The notes under the pieces: generated by a model
Databases searched by the model: none
Told to the model about the DNA's origin: nothing
What the model saw: only the letters and a program-made list of their open reading frames with translations
Shown here: in pieces, positions 34,401 to 44,857 of the stretch
Position numbering within the stretch: the stretch's first letter is position 1
How the letters are laid out: each line of letters begins with the position of its first letter
Translations under genes and position numbers: made by a program
NCBI GenBank assembly: GCA_032718565.1
Contig: JAVGVS010000008.1
Location: forward strand, 2,975,579-3,039,578
Length of the DNA stretch: 64,000 bases
From: Distichodus sexfasciatus
Lineage: Eukaryota > Chordata > Actinopteri > Characiformes > Distichodontidae
Direction: 5' to 3'

Positions 34401-36380
34401 ATCAACAATTCCAATTCACATTATGCTTTCAGAATAACACACAAAACAAAACAGAAATTGTTGAGATGTACCAGAAAGCAGCAGGTCACTATCGTCCTCC
34501 ACTTTCTCTCTGTTGTCTCTGATGTAAAATGTGAGCTGCATGGGCTTCAGCGACCTTATGCCTGGCTTCTGAAGATTCTCAATGTAGCCATTCAACCTTT
34601 TCAGAGAGTTTTCATTCACTTCCTATGAACCACAACATAAAACAAAGGTTTGAGGAGGAGAGGGGGATACACCTTCACCTAGACACTCAAATGCAATCAC
34701 ATACGCCATGGCAGCACTGACACAATCCACTCCATCTGAACACTCCACAGAAAGAAGCACAACTCCAGGCTTTAATCTCTCACCCTCTCTCTGGGATGCT
34801 GGCCAAAGAAGTCGGGATGAACGGCGAAGTAAAAGGGTCTGAGAGCATTGATGGCATCTGCCCCTGAAAAGGCTTTTTTGTGAATGATAAGAGAAGCACC
34901 ATATCTGACACCATACCTGAGAAGAATAATGCAGAGGTCAGGATTTGAAAGTCACATCTAGTTGGAATGCTAGATATATTTATGTACAACCTATCATTTC
35001 AGCATTGTCAGTGTGCTATACGCATGCCCAAGTGTTATAGCGCATGATGCGCAATGTCAAGTAAGGCAAATTAAACGAAACATGCCAGGCTACATTATTT
35101 TTGCAGGTGGTTTTCTCTCACTAATCTACAATCTGATAAAACATATTTTACTTATTTTAGATTTAATTGGTCTCGGATAAAGTTCAAGAGATGATTGACC
35201 TAAAAAACTGCCTTCAGAGTATTACACAGCTTTTTCAATTTTCCAGTTTACTTTTCTGCGCTGATGCACATCCATACAAAATCACCGATATGATTCAAGA
35301 ATGCTGAAATATTTAAAAACAGAGCTGTTTATTTACAATTTTGGCATTTATCAGACACCCTTCTCCAGCCCTACTTACATTTGCTAATTACAGAGACAAT
35401 CTCAGCTTCAGGTTAAGGGCCTTGCACAGGGGCGACGTGTCAGCAACAATGTTTTTTGAGTCTAACTTGGGATTTTGATAGCCTGTGAACACTAACATTG
35501 GGTTTCAGTTATTCACACCATCATCTAAGTGATGATCATTGAGGTCATTAGGTAAATTCGATGACTGTACTGGGTTATTGCAACATATATCACAGAAATG
35601 TATTGCTTTACACATATACAGTACTGTTCAAAAGCATTGTCATCCCTAATTTCTTAATATTTTCCTAGGAAAATGAGACAGTGGGTACAGCGATTTATAT
35701 ACAATAATGTACAAGGAAACACTAATCCTCAGGGATACATTAAAAACACAAAGTTTGGATCTTTGGAGGGAACATATTAAGACTTTATGCTCAGCTCTGT
35801 ATATTTGCATACATCAGTTTGGTCAGAAGTCATGCAGTTAACCAACCTCATCCGTAGCAAGCAGCTCACAGACATCACGTTGGATTTGGCTGGCAAGAGC
35901 AATCAAGCTCTAAAACATGTCACAGAGAAGCAAAGCTTTAATCCAGCATCAACAGGTTCATTATTCAAAAGCTGGACCATGTTCATTCCAAACTCAACGG
36001 AGGTCATCTGGTGTCTCTGCTGGAAGTCATCAGGTCACTCACACACAGCTCACATTAATCTGGCTTATTTAGATCTTTGCATCAGTTAACAGTTATGCTA
36101 GTCAACATCATGCAATTTCACGTTAGCTTAGGTGGCTTGCCATAAAAGCTAATATTGTGGCTATGGACAAGGCTGAATTAAAATGAAAACCGGTTCAGCA
36201 ACTTAGGTCACGTAAGCTAACTGTCCGCTAACTCCACGACAAACACACACAACTTAGCTAACGAGCTAACGATGCTAAGGTGCCTATCTATGGGACTTAC
36301 ACAGTTATTTCAAGAAAAGCGACACTGCTGAAAAACGTCATAAAACATTTTGCTCGATTCGTGAAATTACCATATCTCAT
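31203..36380 (-). CDS. tcaim: TCAIM (T-cell activation inhibitor, mitochondrial), complete
   Basis: Ten coding exons: 36301-36380, 34784-34916, 34472-34622, 34108-34366, 33702-33824, 32914-33011, 32712-32803, 32378-32610, 31687-31818, 31203-31428. All junctions are GT/AG and phase-consistent, giving 1527 nt, 508 residues and a TGA stop; human TCAIM is about 496. Diagnostic stretches are ALRPFYFAVHPDFFGQHP, IKWDKTYYSFTGFRDP, SGHVLLGTMDVHH and SHFYSVMQDGDLCIPW. The family is mitochondrial, with two conserved domains of unknown function (DUF4460 and DUF4461). It is described as influencing T-cell activation and mitochondrial metabolism; its molecular reaction is not established. The N-terminus is basic with no acidic residue for 23 positions (Arg2, Arg9, Lys11), which fits a targeting presequence. 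His-Pro-Asp at 60-62 resembles a J-domain tripeptide. I chose ATG 36380 because it is in frame, with a stop just upstream; ATG 36341 is a second possible start (495 residues). Confidence 0.95.
31687..31818 (-). CDS. tcaim: TCAIM coding exon 9
   Basis: Acceptor GGCCACAG|T, donor CACCA|GTGAGT. Encodes DRFTPSLHDMGHFIIPTTCD and a helical, basic tail to KQLQRKH. A SINE (32018-32266) and CA repeat sit in the intron just upstream. Confidence 0.93.
31994..32017. repeat. CA microsatellite at a SINE tail
   Basis: About 12 CA units directly adjoin the 3' end of the minus-strand SINE. Confidence 0.9.
32018..32266 (-). mobile_element. tRNA-derived SINE, family A, in TCAIM intron 8
   Basis: On the minus strand it begins GGGGCAGTTGGTGGCGTAACGGTAGGGTGTTCGCC and has a B-box-like GGTCGCAGGTTGAATCC. 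The tail CACTCACTTTCAC is followed by a TG run. It aligns along its length with 2281-2530 and 63334-63565. Confidence 0.85.
32378..32610 (-). CDS. tcaim: TCAIM coding exon 8
   Basis: Acceptor CTGTTTAG|CTC, donor GAGAG|GTAGGA. Encodes LIERLPSYCSLFQQ, ISFLLGGIQVIHMERLGPVL and HPRSLQGLSMMLE. Confidence 0.94.
32712..32803 (-). CDS. tcaim: TCAIM coding exon 7
   Basis: Acceptor CACACAG|GG, donor AAA|GTAATA. Encodes HIIVFADQSGMNASGHVLLG and TMDVHHQWAK. Confidence 0.93.
32914..33011 (-). CDS. tcaim: TCAIM coding exon 6
   Basis: Acceptor TCCTGCAG|G, donor AGAG|GTACTG. Encodes WQRKWGVAHRSCQLQSLNRL; the family's tryptophan-rich WQRSWG-like motif is kept. Confidence 0.92.
33075..33135 (-). mobile_element. 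SINE family B tail fragment
   Basis: GCATTTAGCAGATGTTCTTATCCAGAGTGGCTTCC is the reverse complement of the family B tail. Confidence 0.55.
33248..33418 (+). mobile_element. SINE family B, in TCAIM intron 5
   Basis: GTGGTTTAGTGGTAGGGTACTC (A-box-like), CAGCACTACCACCATTGGGTTCCTAAGCAAGAGCCTTAA, and tail GACATGGAAGTCAGTCTAAGAACATCTGCTAAATGC. Confidence 0.7.
33702..33824 (-). CDS. tcaim: TCAIM coding exon 5
   Basis: Acceptor TTCTTCCAG|C, donor ATAAG|GTCAGC. Encodes LWLRNNEPEATKK and a charged helix ELKRLKKELTEKLGLLDI. Confidence 0.92.
34108..34366 (-). CDS. tcaim: TCAIM coding exon 4
   Basis: Acceptor TTTCCCAG|GG, donor CTAAG|GTGCTG. Encodes FRSVTFTLQSKDVLSTVVD through IKWDKTYYSFTGFRDPEQEL to ETTL. 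Confidence 0.94.
34472..34622 (-). CDS. tcaim: TCAIM coding exon 3
   Basis: Acceptor TTCATAG|GAA, donor TCTG|GTACAT. Encodes EVNENSLKRLNGYIENLQ and KPGIRSLKPMQLTFYIRD. Confidence 0.93.
34784..34916 (-). CDS. tcaim: TCAIM coding exon 2
   Basis: Acceptor TTCTTCTCAG|G, donor AGG|GTGAGA. Encodes ...KAFSGADAINALRPFYFAV and HPDFFGQHPRER, the most conserved N-terminal block. Confidence 0.93.
35340..35445 (-). mobile_element. SINE family B tail fragment, in TCAIM intron 1
   Basis: GGCATTTATCAGACACCCTTCTCCAG...GCTAATTACAGAGACAATCTC...GGTTAAGGGCCTTGCACAGGGG matches the minus-strand tail of family B, diverged. Confidence 0.5.
35615..35745 (+). mobile_element. Possible Tc1/mariner-like MITE fragment
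   Basis: CAGTACTGTTCAAAAGCATTG followed by TTTTCCTAGGAAAATGAGACAGTGGGTACAGCG recalls the common fish 'CAGTACTGTGCAAAAGTC' element. Only one end is recognisable. Confidence 0.4.
36301..36380 (-). CDS. tcaim: TCAIM coding exon 1: N-terminal presequence
   Basis: MRYGNFTNRAKCFMTFFSS..., donor ACTGT|GTAAGT, ending in phase 2. An in-frame TGA lies three codons before the ATG. This exon does not align with mammalian TCAIM in detail, as expected for a presequence. Its assignment rests on the strong donor, the matching phase and the missing N-terminus of exon 2. Confidence 0.65.
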
Positions 36381-39300
36381 CTGTGGTCAGTCAGTAAATG
36401 TCAGTATCTTTTCGGCCGGTTCACTTCATTCAAAACGCGACTCATGAAGCCCAATAACACAAACATGTTTACACGGGGGCAGCAGAGACGACGTTATTTT
36501 ACTGACGCCTAGTGGTGAGAACTGCAAGTGCGCCTCCTCCAGACCAAAAACCATCCAGTTTACTGTCTGTTTGGATTGTGTTATGTCCATGAATTTCCAC
36601 GCTTAATTAAAATATAGAGCGTTTCAGTCCAGTCATGTTAACCGTTTTCACGAATTAGTCTGCACTAGCGAAAACGTTATGAATTCTATAAAATGCATTA
36701 TACATAAAGCTAACTAAAAGGACTAATTTAGAAAGGTTGTTCAGGAAGAAAATGTATCTTAAACGTAATCCAGATTGTTTCGAACATGTAAAAATAAACT
36801 CTTAATCCGACATATTGCGGCCTTACTGTAGGGCAGTTGCACATGCGCACATTGTAATTAGGCCATACTGAGTAGTTAGTAAATCTCATAGTGGTTTAGT
36901 TAATAAATATAGTTTTCTTAATGTTGTAGATCTGGTGCAGTGTTTTGTGAGATTGTCGTAATTTTTGGAAATTGCTTGCGCAAATATATGTCGACGCCTA
37001 ACAATATATGCTTCGTTTTGTGATATGTTAATCTACGCAAAGTTTAATGGGGGTAATATGACAATATGCGTACACGCCGTTTGGCTCGGTAGGACACCTC
37101 GACTAGTATTGCAAAATGTCGGTTTTAACACCAGTTTCCTCTCAGACTGGGTTTGGGACGATGGGTCTTGGCTGGCCTAGCTCTAGAGAGCTTGAACTCG
37201 GTTAGAAGTGACCCATAAAATGATCTCGAGTCCATCTTCATTCCAGTTTGTCCTGTTCTGGCCCAGAGATAAGTCTGAATACTAGCACTCAAATATGTGA
37301 GGTATTTGCTGCTTTTGATAACGATCAAAAGGAAATACAATGTGCACGCAAAGATCATGCAAAAGAAAATAAAACCCAGAAGTGCAGCCTCTAAAGCTGG
37401 CTATTTATTCTACCAGTTCTACCATTAGCCAATTACCTGAACCAATTATTTATCACAGTCACTGGTGGGTTTTAAAATGGCAAAAACAAAACTCTGGTTG
37501 TTATATGGCATTTATGAGTATTAATGTCGTAATACAGAGCCAGGTCTGTCTTGACCTCCAGATTCACCAAGTTTAAGTCCTGGTCAGAGATTTGTTCTCA
37601 CCATGTAAAATCCGGTGCAGATTTGAGCTAATAGTTTGCTCACCTGGTTAATAATTGAAAAAAATTGTAAAATATCTTGCTGAAGCCATATTCTCTGGCA
37701 GAGAAAATATTGCACATATTAACCCTTCTGTTATACTGTGGGTCAAATTTACCCATTTAAAAAATATAGTTTAAAGTATTTTTTCAGTATGAAACTTCTT
37801 GTGCTTGGCTTAATAAGGGTAATCAACATATAAAATAAAAATCACTCACCCCCCTTGTATGTTAATATTACATAGATATCGTTTGGGACAATCTGAATTT
37901 TAAATTATCTATGTCATGTAGAACTATTGTGTTTTATATATAGGTCTTTCCAATGTTCATTTAGAAAGTTATGAAAAACGAGTGAATTATCCTCATTAAA
38001 CCATGATCTGTGAGAGGTAAATAACACCATTACACCAAATATTGATTGAAATGGTTAATAATGGAGTTTATAATGAGATATAAACAGTGTTTATTTGGGA
38101 TTCTTTAGTTTCTGACACTTTTGGATAATTGCTGTTCCTGAGAAACGAATATAACAGAAGGGTTCAAATGGACGCCAACTGTGGTCTGCGGTATTACGAC
38201 GTGTCTTTTTCCAGTTGTTATTTAGTAAAAACTCGGTTGATTGGTGATCTTTCGTTTTTACTGTTAACACAATCTCTCTTGAACGCAATACAACTCTAAG
38301 AATACCGGCATGACTAGACACAAGAGAGCTGGTGTTCATTTTATTTCTTAATTCTTGTCTATAGAGGTGTGCAAATCCTACCTCTTGAATCGTTAGTTAA
38401 TGTTGCTTTTTGTTCCTCCATTAGAGGGCGACAACGACACGTTATTTTTCTTTTTATATGTATCGTGTAATGGATATATTGTGAATAATCGTTGGGTGCA
38501 TCGGGAAGACTTGCATGTTATACTGAAAATACAAACTGTTAAACACAACGCAGTTTGATTACATAGGTCGACCTCTTTAAAATTATTATTTATTTCTCAA
38601 CCTGAGTTGTTTGGAAATGAATTATTGATCATAACCCTTTATAATAATGTGTGTGACTGTAGCATGAAGCAGTATATTACAGTGGTGTTGCCTGTGGTGT
38701 TTACTTAAAACACTGTTCAAAGTTGCACTTAAAAGTACATTTTAGCTAATATATAAATTATACTCATGTAATACACCAGAGTAATGGAACAAACAAAACA
38801 GTAAGTGAATAAGTAAACTCAACATTCTGAGATATTTTAAGAAGCGAATCTGGGTAACATCACATTTATAGCATATACAGATTGTAATACACTGCGGATC
38901 ACAGTGGGTGATTCTTAAGAATAAGACTAATAATGTTTTTTATGTTGCTTCAACTATTAAAAAATGTTTTTATAAAATGTACATCAAATTGTTAATTGCT
39001 CTACAAGTTTAATTTGACACTCACACTAAGCCTAAAGTGCAATAGATATATAATTGTCTTATACCTTGTTGTTTGGAAGTAATGTATGCAAGTCTGAAAT
39101 TTAATCTTAATATTTTTGTGTTTATTTTTTATCATGTTTCTTAAGTGTCATGCTGCACAACAAATTTCCCCCTTGAATTACAACTCAGTACAATTTTAAA
39201 TCACATCAACGACCGTCAAATTTACATCAGCCAATGTGTCACAAAAGAAGTACAAGAATAAACTTGCTTCATTAAAGAGGCATACAATCACACAATTCAC

Positions 39301-39531
39301 TGGGCAAAAAAAAGCTTATCCAGAATATTACTATCAGACAATTCTATCAGGCAGGGTATTAATGCAGAAACACTTGAAATTTAATTTTGAGGCTGTAAAG
39401 TACATTTAAGTAACCATACAGTACATTTTAGAGAGTCTTTTCTCATGTCATCCTCTTGTGACATCAGCCGTTGTTGGTGAGACGTGATGCAGAGACATTC
39501 CGTGTTTTAGTGAGTGTGTGTCGATGGCGAG
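36381..39531. other. Region between TCAIM and mir-138
   Basis: No protein gene is supported. The first 200-300 bp should hold the TCAIM promoter and 5' UTR, but no clear promoter motif stands out. A piggyBac-like MITE occupies 37723-38162. The remaining sequence is AT-rich and unremarkable. Confidence 0.6.
37723..38162. mobile_element. piggyBac-like MITE
   Basis: A 440-bp element with inverted ends CCCTTCTGTTATA and TATAACAGAAGGG. It is flanked by TTAA on the left (37719-37722) and TTCA on the right (38163-38166). CCC-beginning ends at a TTAA target are the piggyBac hallmark; one flank has a single substitution. It has no transposase frame. Confidence 0.75.
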
Positions 39532-39620
39532 GGTGGTAGGGTGTGACCCTGGTGTTGTGAAGAAGCCGTGCCCTCTCACCACGGCGGCCTGATTCACAAC
39601 ACCAGCTGCCCCACTCCACC
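39532..39620 (-). ncRNA. mir138: mir-138 precursor hairpin
   Basis: On the minus strand the 5' arm carries AGCTGGTGTTGTGAATCAGG followed by CCG, the fully conserved miR-138-5p. The 3' arm (39546-39567) carries GCTTCTTCACAACACCAGGG, the expected star strand. The two arms pair over the whole mature region with a short loop closed by CCGTG/CACGG. The lower stem GGAGTGGGGC pairs with the text around CACACCCTACC. miR-138 is a vertebrate microRNA known from brain and heart. In human, MIR138-1 lies near TCAIM on chromosome 3, so this is probably the mir-138-1 orthologue. The primary transcript cannot be delimited. Confidence 0.96.
39585..39607 (-). ncRNA. mir138: mature miR-138-5p
   Basis: All 23 nt match the known vertebrate mature sequence; the seed is GCUGGUG. 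Confidence 0.96.
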
Positions 39621-42139
39621 TGAGAGCTGCGTCCACTCTGCTAATCCCACATCTCTCTTCAGGTAACAGCATCTGCCCACCTGTCAATCAAACCCACAGA
39701 CGGATTAGACTTATTATCAGGCATCAAAACAGTCAAGACAAGATGGATCAGACAAGGCACACAGAATCCATCACCTATATTCATTAGAAACGGACCGCAA
39801 GTTGTTTCATAGCTCCATATTTATTTGATATATCCTTGCTAATTCTCTAGTGTGATTTGATGGAAATAAAAAGGTCGAGACTTTTCTAGACATTTCATGC
39901 TTATTATCGATAGTTTATCTTGACCCAAGTTAGGGTCAAGATACAGATTAATAATAATTTCTCTAGGAGCCTCAGGCCAGATAACTGAGGGATTCAGCTG
40001 TAATACTTAGTGTTGCTTTTGTTCAGGTTCTCCATCTCTGAATACAGACATTTTAAGGTCAGGTCAGAACGACGGAGAACTCACACTTTGGCACAGAGCT
40101 TCTCATTCCATCATGGGAACTGACCCAGAGTAATCACACTTTCACACACAAATAAGCTATCCATGATCTGGGCTTGCATTATTATTAATGATTTATGAGT
40201 TTCTTGATGAAAGGGAATGTTCAGTAGGTTTGTGATTCACCAATAGCTGTAAGCTACACTTAACCCTGACCTAGTGTGTCAAGCCTGTTATGTATAATTA
40301 ATCTTTGTGATGAAGGCGGTCTATGATTAAGCCTTTTTAGTCGAGTCCATTGCTTTGCTCCACTGCTTCAGACGTGGGTTGAATGTGGTCCCTCTAGCCT
40401 CAGCTAAACGACTTAGGCGAGATCAACGAATGCATCTGGGCTTTCCACCAGCAAGCGCCCATTTCCTGCCACTCTATTAATCTGCCATTTACCTGCTTCG
40501 TCTTTACTCTCGGCAGGTCAATCCTCGTTAATGCCTGCGTGGATGCTTGTGTTATAGTAGCAAAAGGAAATACTGGCCTTATGTTCCTCTCTAATCCTGT
40601 TCTTATCATATGGCCTGCCCTTTCTCCTCAGACTAATTGCAACAAACCCCACATGGGAGCGTTTATGCTGAAAACTTCTTTATACTTTCAATAAAAAAGG
40701 CAGTAAGAGGTGAATGGAGGATTCTGGATGTCTGCCAACGTCCTTCAAAAACTTTTTAAAAATCTCACATTATTCAGAAGCCATGGTCCAAAAAAGCAGG
40801 AAATGTGCCAAAACACATTATTAGAGTTGTTATGTTTTTGCTGTGCATATGCGTTTTTTGTGTGTGTCCATGTGAAGGGTTTGCATTTTTTGTTCAAGAA
40901 CATATACAGCATGTCCAGGCAGACAAAGACTGTTACAGCGTCTTTTTGTTTTTAACCGGTAGCTTTTGATGACTCTAATAGCTGAGTTTAATTATCAAAA
41001 ATCCTCGAGGCCGTACAGACTCGGTGAGCAGCTAGCATGGCGCCCTCCAGTCTCTTAGATAACGCATCACGCTTCGTAACACAACGCTCCAGAAGGCGTC
41101 TGTATTCGTAATGTGGCATTTCTCCATCACAGAGCGAGCAGCGGACTGATTCGGCCACCGTGGCTTCCCAATGAAACACCAGCTGCTCCTCTGACAGTCT
41201 GTCTGATAGATCAGCGTTTCCCTAATTCATCACCTCCTCGCTGTATGTGGCCTCATTTCCACACACTTCCCCAAAGCCAACAGGCTTCTATGTCAAAAAA
41301 GATCCCCAGCATTGGTAGCTACAATCCTTCAGACACCTTAAATAAATTGCTGTACATTCCCCAAGATGCTTTGTTAAGCATCATATTTGCAATACATACT
41401 TGGATATATAGTAATTGTAGGTTCGACAATGCAGCACTGCACAATATTTCACGTACAAAAAATACAATACTGTTTGTTGGTAATCAAATCAATATCATGA
41501 TCATTTGAATATTTCAAATGATTCCTCAATGTTTTTGGTTTATTTTTTGCTCTCAGTGCACTGAAAAGGTTTATACTATAAATATGCTCAACTATTAAAA
41601 CTGAGATATTTTTTCTAATGAAAGATTGTATATTTTTGTGATTTTAGACTTAATGAAGGAAACACGTAATTGGAGACTGGATGGGGTGGAGTCACAAGGC
41701 AACACGCAGTAAAAGCTTGAAGGGTACAGTACATGAAAACATTCTGGGGAATGAAAAACCAGGTATTTACAGGTTATACAAAATGCAAAATAATCAGAAT
41801 AACCTAAATGGGCAAGATTATGTCAATAAGACGTTGTGAATGTTGGCTTTGATTAATTTTTGATTAACAGTCCAGCGCTAATTCAGGTGCGAACCTGAAT
41901 TTAATCTTACTTTGGATTTTAATCCATACTTTGCATAATCTTATAGTGAGTATTTAGAGATTTTATTTTTGCATTTCAAACTGGAGTCTGTGGAAGTAAA
42001 GAAAAAACTACAAGAATAAAGGAGTGGGATGAAAAAGAAGAACTGTGACATTTTAGCTCGGTTTGAACTTTTATGAGTATGCTGCTTCTTCTGGCTGCTT
42101 CGTTTGAGATGACAGCGTCCACAGCAGATCATTGGTGTC

Positions 42140-42310
42140 CAGATATTCATCCATTCATTCATTATCCTTTCATTCATTATCCGAACCACCTAATTCCAAC
42201 CGGTGTTACGGTGGGGAGCGGAGCCTATTCTGGGAACTTAGGGGTGCAAGGCAGGAACCAACCCTGGGCAGGTGCCAACACACCACAGGGGTGTCCGCAT
42301 ATTGTTTTGG
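42140..42310 (+). mobile_element. Fish interspersed repeat with CATT/CATC head
   Basis: TCCATTCATTCATTATCC...CCGAACCACC...GGTGTTACGGTGGGGAGCGGAGCCTATTCTGGGAA...GGTGCAAGGCAGGAACCAACCCTGGGCAGGTGCCAACACACCACAGGGG follows the consensus of a very common teleost repeat. I cannot name the class with confidence. Confidence 0.65.
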
Positions 42311-43544
42311 CAATTTTTTAAAACTCTGATGCTTTTCCTGACATAACCCTCTCTATTTATCCAGGTTTGGGACCACCACTAAGAAATATCCTGATTGTTT
42401 TTCAGTGGCTGGGCTACAAAGGCTTCGAACCGTGAGCCCTGAAATCACCTATCGAACCGAACTATGAGTTGACTGTACCGTTAAGTCACCAGGTGTAAAG
42501 GATACACTTAAAGGCATTCGCCATTAAGCATTGAAAGACATATTCATATAATAAAGAAAGTGCAGTGGGTTAGAGAGCTGATGGACTTGCCAAAGTCTCC
42601 TGGGGCTACAGACAGCTGCACTCAGTCAGTAGACAGACGAGGCCCACGTACGGCCGGCGAGTTTGCTTAATGCGGAAAAGGCAGCAATGCAATCCCAGAG
42701 GGAAATCACACATTTACATCCATCTTATAGTCTAGAGTCAGGAAGGCGGCAGGAAGAGAAGGAAGAAAGTTTACTATTCTATAGATTGTCAAATCAGATG
42801 TGCACCAACGTTTCTGGCATGCTAATACTCACTATAACCTCATGCAAAGTCTGGATTAAAATGCAACGTAAGATTAAATTCAGGTTAAATATTTTAATAT
42901 CTCACTACAAATATGGTAAACTAGCCTTTGCAAACACGTCCGCCTACAAATCTGTGTCGGTGTGTAGATTGGAATATGTGTAGCCGCAAATCTGCACCGG
43001 TACCTGCGGCCTGTGTATATGTGTGTGTGTGTGTGTGTGAGAGATTGAGTTTGACGGTCATTTGGAAGGAGAGCAGCTCAGAGGCAGGACTGAGTCTCTT
43101 ATCAAGCCTGCTGCAGCTGCCTAAGGCAAACTGCACAAGTGACAGAAAAAAAGACAAGAAAATAAAGGTGGGAAAAATTCCATCATCCTCTCCCTCACAC
43201 ACCTGCCTGCACGGACACTTCAGGTGCAGAGTCCCTGGGCCGGCGGTTTTCCTTCCTGAAGATAAAGATGCCATTCAGGATTATTTTTGTGACAAAAAAT
43301 AATCTTTATTTCACAGCAACATAGCATTATTAGATATTATATAACTCTTAGTTCTGATCAAGATATCATCTAATTGTGATAACTTACAGGATTTATTTTA
43401 TTGCATGTCACTGAAAATCACATGAAAGAAATCAATGTATTGGTGCAAAGAGAATTGAAAAATGTACAATACTCTTGACAATTTTTTTCTTATTTGGCAA
43501 GAACAGTGTATTTCTATATAATGGCTTAAAAATAACAGCCATTG

Positions 43545-43575
43545 CATATATGTATATATATATATATACATATAT

Positions 43576-43656
<81 letters not shown>
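43545..43656. repeat. AT dinucleotide repeat
   Basis: More than 100 bp of nearly pure TA, interrupted by a few G or C; self-complementary. Confidence 0.95.
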
Positions 43657-43658
<2 letters not shown>

Positions 43659-44151
43659 CACTGGGGTCCAAACAAATAATTTTGAAGTGTGGGGATCTGC
43701 ATGCACACAGATTTAGATTCAAGTTTGCGCTGTCCAAATCTTCAAATGAAAATAAAATTCTATATAATATAACTCACCTGTATCTCTTTTTATCAGAGGT
43801 GTAGAGAACTGAAAAATATAAAATAAACAAGATTTTTTACAAAATCAAACAATTTTTAATTGCTGTTTCATTAAATTTTATTAAATGGCTGCAGTGCACT
43901 GGGTGCGTGAACGCAACCTATAAATGTGTAAAAGTTGAACTGGAGTGAAATCAGCAGACAGAATGCGGCGGAAGGCGGTGAGACGTGCAGTAATAGGGAA
44001 CTTGAGAAATTATTTTTCGTATCTATAAGGATTCTTCCATATCACAGCAGAAGGCCGTCTGCTCATTAAGGACCAGAGAAGCCTTGTGACGAGCTACTGG
44101 TCTGAATCAGACTGCATGCATTAACCAGCTCCTTTGTGAGCAGGCTCAAAC

Positions 44152-44185
44152 GGCACACACACACACACACATACACACACACACT
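44152..44185. repeat. CA microsatellite
   Basis: About 16 CA units with one TA interruption. Confidence 0.9.
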
Positions 44186-44723
44186 TGTCTATCTGCAGGC
44201 CCCGTGGTCTCTAGGCTGTCAGTGAACACATGGCCGATGGTTATAGTCCCTTCTGAATGCCTGCTATGCAGAGCGATTGTACCACACTGTTTGCATCACA
44301 ACACACTTCTCTCTCTCGTTTTCTCTCTCTTTCTCTCTCTTAAAGAACTTTCTAGCCTAATTGCCAGCCTCAATCAAAAATCAAGGTTTTCTACAGTAAT
44401 TACAAGGCTGAATCAAAAATCAAGACGAGAGAGCTACACCCAGCATCTTCCCTTCCATCATCGCCTCTCTCTCTCTCCCTCTCCCCGTCAGGACTGTGGC
44501 AGACCCCCAGGAGCGAAATGGCCGGCTTTTACTTCCTTCGTGGCACACGCCGCGGTTCTCAGAAGAAAGAGTAATTAGTTTCAAGTGCTCTAAAAATGTG
44601 ACATTTCCATTCCTAACTCTATTACAGACGAACGACGATGGCAGAGGAGCTGAACGTGACCCGTGCTTATGGCTCTACTGGTGCCAGCGTCTCTGAGTGT
44701 TGGAACAGATTTCTGTGGACCTG

Positions 44724-44746
44724 AGTGTGTGTGTGTGTGTGTGTGT
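44724..44746. repeat. GT microsatellite
   Basis: About 11 GT units. Confidence 0.9.
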
Positions 44747-44810
44747 ATGTCTGAGTCACTGAGAGTCTGAGTGTTTGTGTGGTTGGCAGGCGTGGCACTG
44801 CAGCAGTAAG

Positions 44811-44812
<2 letters not shown>

Positions 44813-44857
<45 letters not shown>
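44813..44857. repeat. GA microsatellite
   Basis: About 20 AG units with one AAAG interruption. Confidence 0.9.

Noticed and set aside
36341..36380. Starting TCAIM at ATG 36341
   Set aside because: Kept only as an alternative: the upstream in-frame ATG 36380 adds a basic presequence and is preceded by an in-frame stop.
43432..43804. Open frames made of Tyr-Ile repeats
   Set aside because: Direct translation of the TA dinucleotide repeat.
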